Positions 41,640-52,276 are shown, counted from the stretch's first letter. The stretch: 64,000 nucleotides of DNA from Mesostigma viride (GCA_009746045.1 RPFO01000114.1:694080-758079); one strand, 5' to 3'. Translations and numbers: made by a program. Notes: generated by a model not told the origin, from the sequence alone.

Positions 41640-43606
41640 GTGGGATACACGTTCCTGGTTGTGGGATGTGTTCCTTGTTGTGGGATACTTGTTCCTGGTT
41701 GTGGGATGCACGTTCCTGGTTGTGGGATGCACGTTCCTGGTTGTGGGATGTGTTCCTGGTTGTAGGATACTTGTTCCTGGTTGTGGGATGTGTTCCTGGT
41801 TGTGGGATGCACGTTCCTTGTGTTGCTGGTTGTGGGAAACACGTTCCTGGTTGTGGGATACTTGTTCCTGGTGGTGGGAAACACGTTCCTAGTTGTAGGA
41901 TACACGTTCCTGGTTGTGGGAAACACGTTCCTGGTTGTAGGATACTTGTTCCTGGTTGTGGGAAACACGTTCCTGGTTGTAGGATACACGTTCCTGGTTG
42001 TGGGAAACACGTTCCTGGTTGTGGGATACACGTTCCTGGTTGTGGGAAACACGTTCCTGGTTGTGGGAAACACGTTCCTGGTTGTGGGATACACGTTCCT
42101 GGTTGTGGGAAACACGTTCCTGGTTGTAGGTACACGTTCCTGGTTGTGGGAAACACGTTCCTGGTTGTGGGAAACACGTTCCTGGTTGTAGGATACTTGT
42201 TCCTGGTTGTAGGATACTTCTTCCTGGTTGTGGGAAACACGTTCCTGGTTGTGGGAAACACGTTCCTGGTTGTAGGATACACGTTCCTGGTTGTGGGATA
42301 GTCGTTCCTGGTTGTGGGATAGTCGTTCCTGGTTGTGGGAAACACGTTCCTGGTGGTGGGAAACACGTTCCTGGTTGTAGGATACACGTTCCTGGTTGTG
42401 GGAAACACGTTCCTGGTGGTGGGAAACACGTTCCTGGTTGTAGGATACACGTTCCTGGTTGTGGGAAACACGTTCCTGGTTGTGGGAAACACGTTCCTGG
42501 TTGTAGGATACACGTTCCTGGTTGTGGGAAACACGTTCCTGGTTGTGGGAAACACGTTCCTGGTTGTGGGAAACACGTTCCTGGTTGTAGGATACTTGTT
42601 CCTGGTTGTGGGAAACACGTTCCTGGTTGTGGGAAACACGTTCCTGGTTGTAGGAAACACGTTCCTGGTTGTGGGAAACACGTTCCTGGTTGTGGGAAAC
42701 ACGTTCCTGGTTGTGGGATACACGTTCCTGGTTGTGGGATACTTGTTCCTGGTTGTGGGAAACACGTTCCTGGTTGTGGGAAACACGTTCCTGGTTGTGG
42801 GAAACACGTTCCTGGTTGTGGGAAACACGTTCCTGGTTGTGGGATACACGTTCCTGGTTGTGGGATACACGTTCCTGGTTGTGGGAAACACGTTCCTGGT
42901 TGTAGGAAACACGTTCCTGGTTGTGGGAAACACGTTCCTGGTTGTGGGATACTTGTTCCTCGTTGTGGGAAACACGTTCCTGGTTGTGGGAAACACGTTC
43001 CTGGTTGTGGGAAACACGTTCCTGGTTGTGGGAAACACGTTCCTGGTTGTGGGAAACACGTTCCTGGTTGTGGGAAACACGTTCCTGGTTGTGGGATACA
43101 CGTTCCTGGTTGTGGGATACACGTTCCTGGTTGTGGGAAACACGTTCCTGGTTGTAGGATACTTGTTCTTGGTTGTGGGAAACACGTTCCTGGTTGTGGG
43201 AAACACGTTCCTGGTTGTGGGATACTTGTTCCTGGTTGTGGGAAACACGTTCCTGGTTGTGGGAAACACGTTCCTGGTTGTAGGATACACGTTCCTGGTT
43301 GTGGGAAACACGTTCCTGGTTGTGGGAAACACGTTCCTGGTTGTGGGAAACACGTTCCTGGTTGTGGGAAACACGTTCCTGGTTGTGGGATACACGTTCC
43401 TGGTTGTGGGAAACACGTTCCTGGTTGTGGGAAACACGTTCCTGGTTGTGGGAAACACGTTCCTGGTTGTGGGAAACACGTTCCTGGTTGTGGGATACAC
43501 GTTCCTGGTTGTGGGAAACACGTTCCTGGTTGTGGGATACACGTTCCTGGTTGTGGGATACACGTTCCTGGTTGTGGGAAACACGTTCCTGGTTGTAGGA
43601 TAGTCG
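41640..43606. repeat. 21-bp satellite in left arm, about 93 copies
   Basis: The unit is ACGTTCCTGGTTGTGGGAAA plus C. Variants GGATAC, TTG for ACG and GTAGG for GTGGG are mixed. 21 bp keeps all frames open, so very long reading frames appear on both strands; none looks genic. Confidence 0.95.
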
Positions 43607-43659
43607 AGCCTAGTTGTGGGATGTGTTCCTGGTCCAAATATAAAGGGGCACGGGAATTA

Positions 43660-43905
43660 GCGATAGCATAGGGGGCTCGGGAATAACGTTAGCAGAGGGG
43701 CACGGGCACTAACGTTAGTGAAGGGGCACGGGCACTAACGTTAGCAGAGGGGGCTGGGCACTAACGTTAGTAAAGGGGCACGGGCACTAACGTTAGCAGA
43801 GGGGGCTGGGCACTACCGTTAGTAAAGGGGCACGGGCACTAACGATAGCAGAGGGGGCTGGGCACTAACGTTAGTAAAGGGGCACGGGCACTAACGTAAA
43901 GTCTT
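43660..43905. repeat. 26-bp satellite with palindromic core, left arm
   Basis: Units contain ACTAACGTTAGT, a perfect 12-bp palindrome, and alternate between TAAAGGGGCAC and CAGAGGGGGCT endings, giving a 52-bp dimer periodicity. Confidence 0.95.
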
Positions 43906-45400
43906 TACCACAAGGGTTTGCTCACATGACGCTCGGGATCGCTTGGGACCTATTTATGGTAACGTGAGATAGGCCAGCTTTGAGAAAGCGAGGTAGTAAA
44001 TCTATAACTTGGGGGAGAGGCCGGGTTTTGAGGAATCTACTACTGCATTAAACTAATTTACATAAAAACCTTTGAAATAAATGTCTTTTTGTGAATGCAT
44101 GCAGACCGTGACGTCATGGTGGGAGGTCAAAGCTCCTCTCTTGGTGTTCGGGAAGATGCCCGGACCTGCATTGAGGACTTGACAGGTGAATCGTGATGTA
44201 TGTTTTATACACATGAATAACAACCTAACAATGTTGTTGATTTGTTCGCATTTGATTGTAGTATCATTTAAGTTTTTGTAAGTTGTTCTCTACCTGAACT
44301 ACATGCCGGATTGCTTTTTTGTACATGGCCATATATTTTTGCTCACAGGAAATCACACACAAATTGTCCAATACACATGACCATGCACCCACACATGATG
44401 TCGATCGGTTCTCGGTTTGGTAGTCTCGGTAAGGTATACTTTTTTTTGTTAATTTACATATGTCAAGAATGGCACACACATACGCTTAGCAGAATGCGGG
44501 TTTATTACCAGGGGCGTGTTTGGCATGTTCCCAAGTCCGATAATATCTTCTTGTCTTCCTTTGTATGCATGCAGGCCCTGACCTAGAGGTAGAAGGAGCA
44601 GGTATACCGGGAAGACACCGCCACACCTGACGTGGGACGAACGAGCGCGACCTGTGCGACATCCTCCTGTGGCTCAAGTGCTGAAGAAGAGTTGCTCGCG
44701 GTTGTGTTAACCCATTCCCGATACCGATACAGATGTCCAGCACTAAAGGGCCTCTATGGAGCTTTTATTGAGAAAAACGTGGCAACTTGCACAGCGATGG
44801 AGTGTAGGGTAGAGGGTTGTAGACCCGCCCTGCGCACGCCTGTGAGGGTGCTCCGGTATGTAGTGTGCATCCTTTGTGTGTGTTATCATTAGTTGGCCTA
44901 CTCACTACCAAGTGGGAGTGTAATTGTTCGTGGTGGGAGTCCTGCCTTGGATGCCGTCCGCCCCGGCAAGCCCTCCTCCAGGCAGTCAGGGGAACCACCA
45001 TTGGGGGGAGGTGGCTCAATTGATGGAGGTGGTAAGCCCCTGCACCGATTGGCTAGTCGGTCGAATCCCACCAGATGACGTAACTCTCACTGCGTAATGG
45101 GAAGCTAATTGGTGGTGGCATAGTCATGGGATGCGTAGGTCTACTTCATGATTACCCGCTATCTTACTTTGTTTTTATCGTGGTCCTCTCTACTGCTGCA
45201 AGGGGCTCCCTACCTGTTGGGGGCGGGGGGGGCGGGTTATCTTTGTTAGTTACGCCGTCTCTCAGTGGCGTTGCGTCCGTTCGATATGGACTTGCCTACA
45301 GAGGGTGGTACTGACGTGTTGATCGGGAGTTCCGGTTGAGCCTGTGATACATTATTTTTCAATTTGCGTTTCAATTTGCGGTGGTTGATGAAGCATGACT
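43906..45400 (+). other. Central part of the inverted-repeat element with possible small exons
   Basis: Two phase-compatible exon-like pieces are visible. 44108-44189 ends GAGGACTTGACAG before GTGAATC, and 44575-44602 runs GCCCTGACCTAGAGGTAGAA to GCAG. Joined, they encode a short acidic segment (IEDLTGPDLEVEGA). A third possible piece lies near 44920-45020. No transposase or other domain is recognised. Confidence 0.3.
44995..45070 (+). other. tRNA-like sequence
   Basis: GGTGGCTCAATTGATGG resembles a Pol III A-box, and CGGTCGAATCCCACC resembles a B-box with one base missing, about 45 bp apart. I could not build a convincing cloverleaf. It may be a tRNA remnant or SINE head. Confidence 0.25.
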
Positions 45401-45404
45401 ATAT

Positions 45405-45417
45405 GGTTGTCTCCTTG
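45405..45417 (+). mobile_element. 13-bp stamp GGTTGTCTCCTTG
   Basis: Flanked by ATAT on both sides (45401-45404 and 45418-45421). Alone this would be meaningless. The identical 13-mer (reverse strand) is inserted at 58762-58774 between perfect 10-bp duplications. Confidence 0.5.
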
Positions 45418-45479
45418 ATATGCTGTATCTATAGTTTTCGGAAGACACCGACGCACGGCTGACACGCATGGTTGACACA

Positions 45480-45773
45480 CTCCTGTTTTCTCCCCACGGG
45501 CCCCGCGGCCCGTTGCTAGCCAGGGTAGAAGTCCGCAGGTGGAGGTTATTGGTCCTGAGGATAGCCGCTACACTACCGCCTCGTCTGCCATTACAGTAGA
45601 GGACAGCTCGGATGAGGATTACATCCCCATCTAGTGCTTAACGGTTGGGGGATGATGCAGACGATATTTGTTTAAACTTTTGTGTAATTATTTTTCTAAT
45701 GAGATTAGCATAGTACTCCGTGGCATGCCTTTGCGCATGACACGCAAGTACTTACTTACTTACTTACTTACTT
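45480..45773 (+). mobile_element. (TTAC)n-tailed retroposon with 11-bp target duplication
   Basis: Flanked by ATGGTTGACAC at 45469-45479 and 45774-45784. The body contains a pyrimidine tract and CTAGCCAG acceptor, then a coding end RSPQVEVIGPEDS...VEDSSDEDYIPI with stop TAG near 45634. A 3' untranslated part with a hairpin-like CATGC/GCATG and a (TTAC)n tail (45749-45773) follow. It is a 5'-truncated copy of an element whose protein ends in an acidic tail. Confidence 0.8.
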
Positions 45774-45784
45774 ATGGTTGACAC

Positions 45785-46272
45785 TACACGTACCAACTTG
45801 ATTATTTGGGTGGTTATGCCCTTTCATACGGCTTCGATCACGATGCATGGATTTACATTTCCCTTCCTTATTTAAGTGAATGACATGGGGAGACATGCTG
45901 TAGGACTTGGCGCACTTTGCCTGAGCAAGGTGTGACAATTAATTCACCGCTATAAATGTGAATGGACCAAGTTCGTCGAAACGGGGAAATAACGTTACTT
46001 GATACTAGATTTAGGGAGGTCCTGTGTTCGTAACTTGCTGGTAGCTACTGTGGTTTCTCATTTTCGGTGTTGTCCGTGGAATCTCATATTTGGGCAGCTA
46101 GCCCCATTCACGTTGAGCGCTTACTGACAACAATACAAGATTTAGACGCGTAGGGGGGCAAGAATCAATTGTGCGTCGGCACGGTAGCTTGCATCATTCA
46201 CGATTTGTGCGTTTTAGTCGAAGGGCATCTACTTAGTTCGGCAGAGCAACGGGGGTTGTTTAGTTAGTAGTT
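45785..46272. other. Central spacer of the inverted-repeat element
   Basis: AT-rich, no recognisable coding frame or repeat family. Confidence 0.45.
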
Positions 46273-46308
46273 AGTTAGTACTTAATTAATTAATTAATTA
46301 ATTATCAA

Positions 46309-46331
46309 CATCACTCCGTTGGGAGTGGATG
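46309..46331 (-). other. 3'-terminal CAAC hairpin of the ORF1-only element
   Basis: Minus strand CATCCACTCCCAACGGAGTG plus ATG. CACTCC pairs with GGAGTG around a CAAC loop, and CAT pairs with ATG after a one-base bulge. A (TTAA)n tail follows directly. Confidence 0.8.
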
Positions 46332-46733
46332 TAGCACATAGCCCTGAGAAGGGGCATATGGCTTTTAATACATTCTAGGCTACTTCATGCAAGGGTGGGA
46401 ATGTAAGCTACCCCTGCTCTAGGTGCACCAGGGCACCCGCACCCTCATGGTCTATCACGCTATGCCCGGGTAAGGGGGCCGGAGCATGCCTGTGAGGGGG
46501 AAGATCATCATGGCTATACAAAAACTAGAGCGTGGCATCTCAGCAGAGAGCAGCTCTCTGCATGGGCACAGCATTACTAAATAAAACTAGGCATCGTCTG
46601 GAGTGTGGCTCATCATAGGCACACATGTACATGATTAAATAAAGCGCGTGGCTTAGCTGGAATAGGGCCTCTAGGAGGCGTACATGTACATGGCCACGGT
46701 CTATCTATTCTACACTACTACTGCTGTATTCCC

Positions 46734-48130
46734 CTAAGCTGGGGCGTCTGGAGTCGCTGGGGCCGCGGGGGTCGCCTGCCAGGGCTTGTGGCCGACGTAG
46801 ATGGCCGCCCCCTTCCAGTACACCGGCTGCCCCGCCTTGGTCTGCCGGAGCTGGAGGTAGGTCGGCCATAGCTCCCGTCGCCGTTGTTGCTGCGCCAGGG
46901 TCAAGTCGTCATCAAGGGTGAAGAGAGTCTTCTCGAGCCGCTTGCGGCGTCTGAGAAAAGAAATCTTGTCCGCCGGGGTCTTAAAGGTGAGAAGGAGCGG
47001 GGGCGGCCCTGCCTTACCCCGCGCGCGGGGAAGGCGGTGGGCGGCCAGCTCGATCTCACCAGTAAGGCCCATGCGATCAAGGATTTCTCTCTCAAAAGCA
47101 CGCGCAAGCTTCTCGGAATTCTCACCTTCCTCCATCTTGAGATTCTTGACAATGACGTTGAGGCTGCGCTTGGCGAGCTCGGCCTCCTCGCGGAGGTCAA
47201 GCGTCTGCCGTTGAAGCTGGGCTGCGACGGCGGAGGTGGTGGAGGTGGTGTGTTGCTTAAGCATGTCCGCCCAGGTGGTGATGGGAGGAGCATCGCCGGC
47301 CAGGCCAGCCGGGGCTGGCTTGGCGGCAATGTCCTTCACCGCCTGGGCGGTGAGGCCTGCGGTGTTCTGCAGAACCTCGATAGCGATGGCGTTGTCCTTA
47401 AGACGCTGGTCGATGTCGCGGAGCTGGGCGGTGATGGAGTCGGAGGGGGGGGGGGGGTGGAGGCGAGGAGGGTGGCGGTGGCGGTGGCGGTGGCGGTGGG
47501 GATTTTGGGGAGCTCAGCAGCCATCTTACGACCCAAAACTTCCATGTCGCAAGCAAGGGGCGTCACATGCTGTGAGAGGAGGCGGAGGAGGGCGAATTCG
47601 GTCAAGGGGACGGGTTGCCAGACGTCCGCGGAACAGCGTTGAAGGATGGAAAAGAGGGCGGCAAGCTGAAGGCGCGGTCGCGACCAGCCAGACAGGTCAG
47701 CTGAGCGGAGCTGAAACTGGCCGTCAGACTGGCTGCGGAAGCATTTGTGGCGTTGGAGGCGTTGGCACAGGTCAAGAAGGGAGGCATACGACCCATAAAA
47801 CAGGAGCTCCAGCATCCGGATGTGTGGCCTGTCGAAATAGCCAGGTCTGCGGACGTCGAAGCCTCGAAGGTGGAAAATAACTCATCGACGTCAAAGTCGG
47901 TCTCAGACCAGCTAGGTTCGGTGGGGCGGCTGCGTTTGGGCTCGGGCGAGGCTGAAGGCGAGGCAGGAAGCCCGGGAGGGTGCTGGACGACCACCAGTGC
48001 GCGACTAGTGTCACCACTGCCTTCCGGCCCTGATGGCGAAGCTGCAGCCGGAGCTGCAGACGTATTTTCATTGCCTAACGCATTCGCCAGGCTGCGTTGC
48101 GTTGTTGTGCGTTTGCTCGTCATAATAGCA
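46734..48130 (-). pseudogene. ORF1-like protein of the ORF1-only element (frameshifted)
   Basis: The C-terminal ~240 codons (46734 to ~47445) are in one frame. They start with a helical stretch (ITAQLRDIDQRLKDNAIA) and include NVIVKNLKMEEGENSEKLAR, AAHRLPRARGKAGPP, DKISFLRRRKRLEK and QQQRRRELWPTYLQLRQ. The layout (coiled coil, RRM-like domain, basic C-terminal domain) is that of L1-type ORF1 proteins, which coat LINE RNA. A G12 run near 47446-47457 shifts the frame. A second frame covers up to ~47815, and a third contains the probable N-terminus (MTSKRTTTQRSLANAL). Two frame changes make this copy non-functional unless they are sequence errors. Confidence 0.7.
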
Positions 48131-48417
48131 GTTCGCGTAATAGCTGCAGGCGGGTCACAATACTGCATTACAGCTGTAACCGTTTATAGTAGCAGATGCG
48201 CCTAGAAAAGATGCATCGGTTGCAAGTGATCTGACGGAATTTGGGGCTCAGACGCGAAAGTTCTGAGCTCCGCCGTCAGCCATGGCTACCTCGTGGCTCG
48301 TGGCTCCGGGCATGCACACATGTACATACAGTTAGTACTTACTTAGTTAAAATAGTTAGTCAGTTAGTTAGCTAGTGAGCTAGTTAGAACTTGATAGGTA
48401 GGTCAGGTAGGTAGGTA

Positions 48418-48780
48418 ATTAATTAATTAATTAATTAGACTCGTGCTCCCGTTGGGGAGTCACGGAGCCCGAACTGCCTTTCATCCCTTTGTTTGCACAA
48501 CAGGAAGGAAGGTCAGAGACCCCCTTTCTCCTTCATGCTAGAGGCATGCCACAGCTGCGTGACTCCCAAACGGGAGCACGAGTCTAATTAATTAATTAAT
48601 TAATTAATTAATTAATTAATTAATTAATTAATTAATTAATGCCACAGCTGCAATCGGACACGCTAAACGATCCTGCAAGATCTGTGGGTGCAATGAGACC
48701 CATGTGAGCTTATCATAACAAGGAGCGTGGGCAAGTAATGTGAGCATAGCCAAGACGTAGCATCATTGGATGTACAAGGA
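48418..48780 (-). mobile_element. Hairpin-ended retroposon, family A, minus copy
   Basis: A (TTAA)n tail at 48418-48437 is followed by hairpin GACTCGTGCTCCCGTTGGGG (48438 on). The body has CAGAGACCCCCTTTCTCC, CATGCCACAGCTGCAATCGG and GGGTGCAATGAGACCCATGT, matching 63540-63760. It is interrupted by the stamp at 48558-48638. Confidence 0.7.
48558..48638 (+). mobile_element. Hairpin-plus-tail stamp, 81 bp
   Basis: Insert of CGTGACTCCCAAACGGGAGC, ACGAGTC and a long (TTAA)n, between ATGCCACAGCTG at 48546-48557 and 48639-48650. It splits the family A body, in opposite orientation. Confidence 0.85.
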
Positions 48781-48854
48781 AATATTTAATAGCTCTATCT
48801 TGATGTGCGTGTAGGAATAACTGCATGGAGGAATAACGGCGAACATGTGAAGGA

Positions 48855-49012
48855 ACAAGTATCCCACAACCAGGAACGTGCATCCCACAAGCAGGAACGA
48901 GTATCCCACAAGCAGGAACGTGTTTCCCACCACCAGGAACAAGTATCCCACAACCAGGAACGACTATCCCACAACTAGGAACGTGTATCCCACAACCAGG
49001 AACAAGTATCCT
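48855..49012. repeat. Small 21-bp satellite block
   Basis: Seven to eight copies of the arm satellite (reverse orientation), preceded by GCATGGAGGAATAACGGC, which also occurs at the start of the satellite in the arms. It is probably an internal partial copy of the inverted repeat. Confidence 0.85.
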
Positions 49013-49392
49013 CTGCCGGCAGTGCCACCCCATGCAAGACCCCACAAGCCGTCCTTGCATAAAGGGGACATGCAGTCATCACAAGGAGTGGTAACTGCCG
49101 GCAGTGCCACCCCATGCAAGAACACACAAGCCGGGGACATGCAGTCATCACAAGGAGTGGTGACTGCCGGCAGTGCCACGCCATGCAAGACCCCACAAGC
49201 CGTCCTTGCGTCAAGGGGACATGCAGTCATCACAAGGAGTGGTAACTGCCGGCAGTGCCACCCCATGCAAGAACACACAAGCCGGGGACATGCAGTCATC
49301 ACAAGGAGTGGTAACTGCCGGCAGTGCTACCCCATGCCAGAACCCACAAGCCATCCATGCAATCATCACAGGGAGTGGTAACTGCCGGCAGT
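49013..49392. repeat. Tandem repeat of about 67-85 bp, five copies
   Basis: Units share TGCCGGCAGTGCCACCCCAT and GACATGCAGTCATCACAAGG; longer units add CCGTCCTTGC. TGCCGGCA is self-complementary. Confidence 0.9.
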
Positions 49393-49394
49393 GC

Positions 49395-50150
49395 GTGGCC
49401 CTAACGTTAATTCCCACAACCCCTCTGCTAACGTTAGTGCCCAGCCCCCTCTGCTAACGTTAGTGCCCCCCCCTCCTTTGCTAACATTAGTTCCCACACC
49501 CCTCTGCTAACGTTAGTGCCCGTGCCCCTTTACTAACGTTAGTGCCCATCCCCCTCTGCTAACGTTAGTGCCCGTGCCCCTCTACTAACGTTAGTGCCCA
49601 GCCCCCTCTGCTAACGTTAGTGCCCCCCCTCCTTTGCTAACATTAGTTCCCACACCCCTCTGCTAACGTAAGTGCCCTCCCCCCCCTGATATCGTTAATG
49701 CCCACCCCCCTTCACTAACTTTATTCCCACACCCCCTCTGTTAACGTTAGTGCCCGCGCCCCTTTACTAACGTTAGTGCTCGTGCCCCTCTGCTAACGTT
49801 AGTGCCTGTGCCCCTTTACTAACGTTAGTGCCCAGCCCCCTCTGCTAACGTTAGTGCCCGTGCCCCTTTACTAACGTTAGTGCCCGTGCCCCTCTGCTAA
49901 CGTTAGTGCCCGTGCCCCTTTACTAACGTTAGTGCCCAGCCCCCTCTGCTAACGTTAGTGCCCGTGCCCCTTTACTAACGATAGTGCCCAGCCCCCTCTG
50001 CTAACGTTAGTGCCCGTGCCCCTTTACTAACGTTAGTGCCCAGCCCCCTCTGCTAACGTTAGTGCCCGTGCCCCTTCACTAACGTTAGTGCCCGTGCCCC
50101 TCTGCTAACGTTATTCCCGAGCCCCCTCTGCTATCGCTAATTCCCGTGCC
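49395..50150. repeat. 26-bp satellite, right arm
   Basis: About 29 units with core CTAACGTTAG, alternating GTGCCCCTTT and AGCCCCCTCTG flanks. The part nearest 49400 is more diverged (CTAACATTAGTTCCC). Confidence 0.95.
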
Positions 50151-50164
50151 CCTTTATATTTGGA

Positions 50165-51075
50165 CCAGGAACACATCCCACAACTAGGCTCGACTATCCC
50201 ACAACTAGGAACGTGCATCCCACAACCAGGAACGTGTATCCTACAACCAGGAACGTGTATCCCACAACCAGGAACGTGTATCCCACAACCAGGAACGTGT
50301 TTCCCACAACCAGGAACGTGTATCCCACAACCAGGAACGTGTTTCCCACAACCAGGAACGTGTATCCCACAACCAGGAACGTGTTTCCCACAACCAGGAA
50401 CGTGTATCCCACAACCAGGAACGTGTTTCCCACAACCAGGTCCGTGTTTCCCACAACCAGGAACGTGTTTCCCACAACCAGGAACACATCCCACAACCAG
50501 GAACAAGTATCCTACAACCAGGAACGTGTTTCCCACAACCAGGAACGTGTTTCCCACAACCAGGAACGTGTACCTACAACCAGGAACGTGTTTCCCACAA
50601 CCAGGAACGTGTATCCCACAACCAGGAACGTGTTTCCCACAACCAGGAACGTGTTTCCCACAACCAGGAACGTGTATCCCACAACCAGGAACGTGTTTCC
50701 CACAACCAGGAACGTGTATCCTACAACCAGGAACGTGTTTCCCACAACCAGGAACAAGTATCCTACAACCAGGAACGTGTTTCCCACAACCAGGAACGTG
50801 TATCCTACAACTAGGAACGTGTTTCCCACCACCAGGAACAAGTATCCCACAACCAGGAACGTGTTTCCCACAACCAGCAACACAAGGAACGTGCATCCCA
50901 CAACCAGGAACACATCCCACAACCAGGAACAAGTATCCTACAACCAGGAACACATCCCACAACCAGGAACGTGCATCCCACAACCAGGAACGTGCATCCC
51001 ACAACCAGGAACAAGTATCCCACAACAAGGAACACATCCCACAACCAGGAACGTGTATCCCACAACCAGTCGCGC
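50165..51075. repeat. 21-bp satellite, right arm
   Basis: About 43 units of GTTTCCCACAACCAGGAACG plus T, the reverse complement of the left-arm array. Confidence 0.95.
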
Positions 51076-51804
51076 AGTCGGTCTGAATGACTGGCATTAT
51101 AACGAGCGTCATATTCGTCTCCGGCTTGGCAGTGCCGTCATCCTGCATACAAAAAGAACATTGGAGCCAGCACTTTCCCGCGGGTTGTAGCCGATATTCC
51201 TCCATGCAGCGATATTCACCAATGCGCTATCAATAAACAAGTCGACACCATCCGGTATGTAAAAAAAGCACGCTGCTGGCCACGACGGTCACGGCGATGA
51301 TGAACGACAATAACAAGAACGCCTAATAGCAGGCGTCATACAAACTAGAACAGACTGGAACAACTACTTACCCGGTCGTCTGTGATCTTGACGCAGAGCC
51401 TGGTTTACAAGGAAGCGAGGGAAACCGGCCACTATGAGCACCCCTACTTAACCCACATAATGAAGGTTAGGAATCCTCCCCATCATGCTAACCGTAGACT
51501 CGGTGAAACGCCCCATGCTACAAATACGATAGCCCAGCAACGACTACTTGCGGCCATCACCTTGTCCAGTTCTGGCTGGCTGTGCGGCGGTAATTTTACC
51601 AAGTTTAAAAATGTTACGTCGCACCAGTCTGTGCTTTTTTACGTAGTACCAGTGTAGTGTAGAAATCTGCCAAAAGAGCAAACGCCCAAAGCCAACTTCC
51701 AAGACGCCCAAAGCCAAATTCCAAGACGCCCAAAGCCCAAAGGCGGGCGAGTCTGGCGCGGCGCCGGCCATTGGGCCCCGGAATAAGAAATACCGCCCAG
51801 GAGT

Positions 51805-52276
51805 GCAACGTGCGATTGCCGTGAAAGGTTCTGCGAACTAGTGAAGGGACCACTAATTCCATAGGAGAAAAAGGCAAGATCCTTATTTGAATGCGCGCCG
51901 GTACATCCAGATATTCCTACAGTATCTGGATCACGTGCCATTCTGACGACGGCGCAGTTCAATCGCTGACTTCTAACTGCCGCAAAAAACCATGACAAGA
52001 AGTCGGCAACGTGCCTTCGCAACGGCGGTGGTGTGTAATGGCATCACTGCCAAGACGGCTAGTATTTTGCATGGAAAATTAAGGTGCTAAACGCCATTTA
52101 ACCTGTTGAAAAGCTGTTTTCCAGTACGGACACGTTGCATTGACGTTGCGAGGCGTTGAAGCGTCAAAGCATTTACTGGGAGACAGCAGTCATTGACGCA
52201 CGGATGCTTCAGGAAGGCACACTCGAGTAGCGAGGCAATTGCAGAGCCCCTTGCTAAGTCCAGCAAAAAGGCGGAG
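51805..52276. other. Spacer and probable promoter of the methyltransferase gene
   Basis: 472 bp between the inverted-repeat element and the methyltransferase start. No TATA box or repeat stands out. The frame is open upstream of the ATG back to 52193, without a conventional start codon. Confidence 0.5.

Larger units (their letters stand above)
40897..43905 (+). repeat. Left terminal inverted repeat
   Basis: Outer unique part 40897-41640; a 21-bp satellite 41640-43606; a short unique link with CCAAATATAAAGGGGCACGG; and a 26-bp satellite 43660-43905. The mirrored copy lies at 49395-51794. The outer part differs by a ~12-bp deletion in the right arm (TGTCACACTT region). Confidence 0.85.
46285..48329 (-). 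mobile_element. ORF1-only non-LTR retrotransposon with 12-bp target duplication
   Basis: Flanked by AGTTAGTACTTA at 46273-46284 and 48330-48341. On the minus strand it has a 5' leader and one ORF1-like coding region (46734 to about 48130, in three frames). A 3' untranslated region of ~420 bp, the hairpin CACTCCCAACGGAGTG and a (TTAA)n tail at the left end follow. No reverse transcriptase is present between the duplications. The last ~45 bases before the tail match the end of the RT-bearing LINE at 56425-57366. Confidence 0.8.
40897..51794. mobile_element. 10.9-kb element with multi-kilobase terminal inverted repeats and 10-bp target duplication
   Basis: The left end is GGTATTTCTTATTCC and the right end its exact complement. 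Both are flanked by GCCCAGGAGT (40887-40896 and 51795-51804). The arms are about 3.0 kb (40897 to ~43905) and 2.4 kb (~49395 to 51794). Each has a unique ~740-bp outer part, then a 21-bp satellite and a 26-bp satellite in mirror order. The ~5.5-kb centre holds spliced-looking sequence, a (TTAC)-tail retroposon and an ORF1-only retroelement. Length of duplication and long inverted repeats recall Mutator-like or hAT-type DNA transposons, but I found no transposase. Confidence 0.8.
49395..51794 (-). repeat. Right terminal inverted repeat
   Basis: Mirror of 40897-43905: 26-bp satellite 49395-50150, link with CCTTTATATTTGGACC, 21-bp satellite 50165-51075, then the unique outer part to 51794. Copy numbers of the two satellites differ strongly from the left arm (about 29 against 9, and 43 against 93). 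Confidence 0.85.

Noticed and set aside
41498-43637. Long frames with FLVVGNT or QPGTC repeats on both strands
   Set aside because: Satellite artefacts of the 21-bp unit in the inverted repeat.
46884-47642. Plus-strand frames opposite the ORF1-like gene
   Set aside because: Shadow of the minus-strand coding region, which has clear ORF1 protein features.
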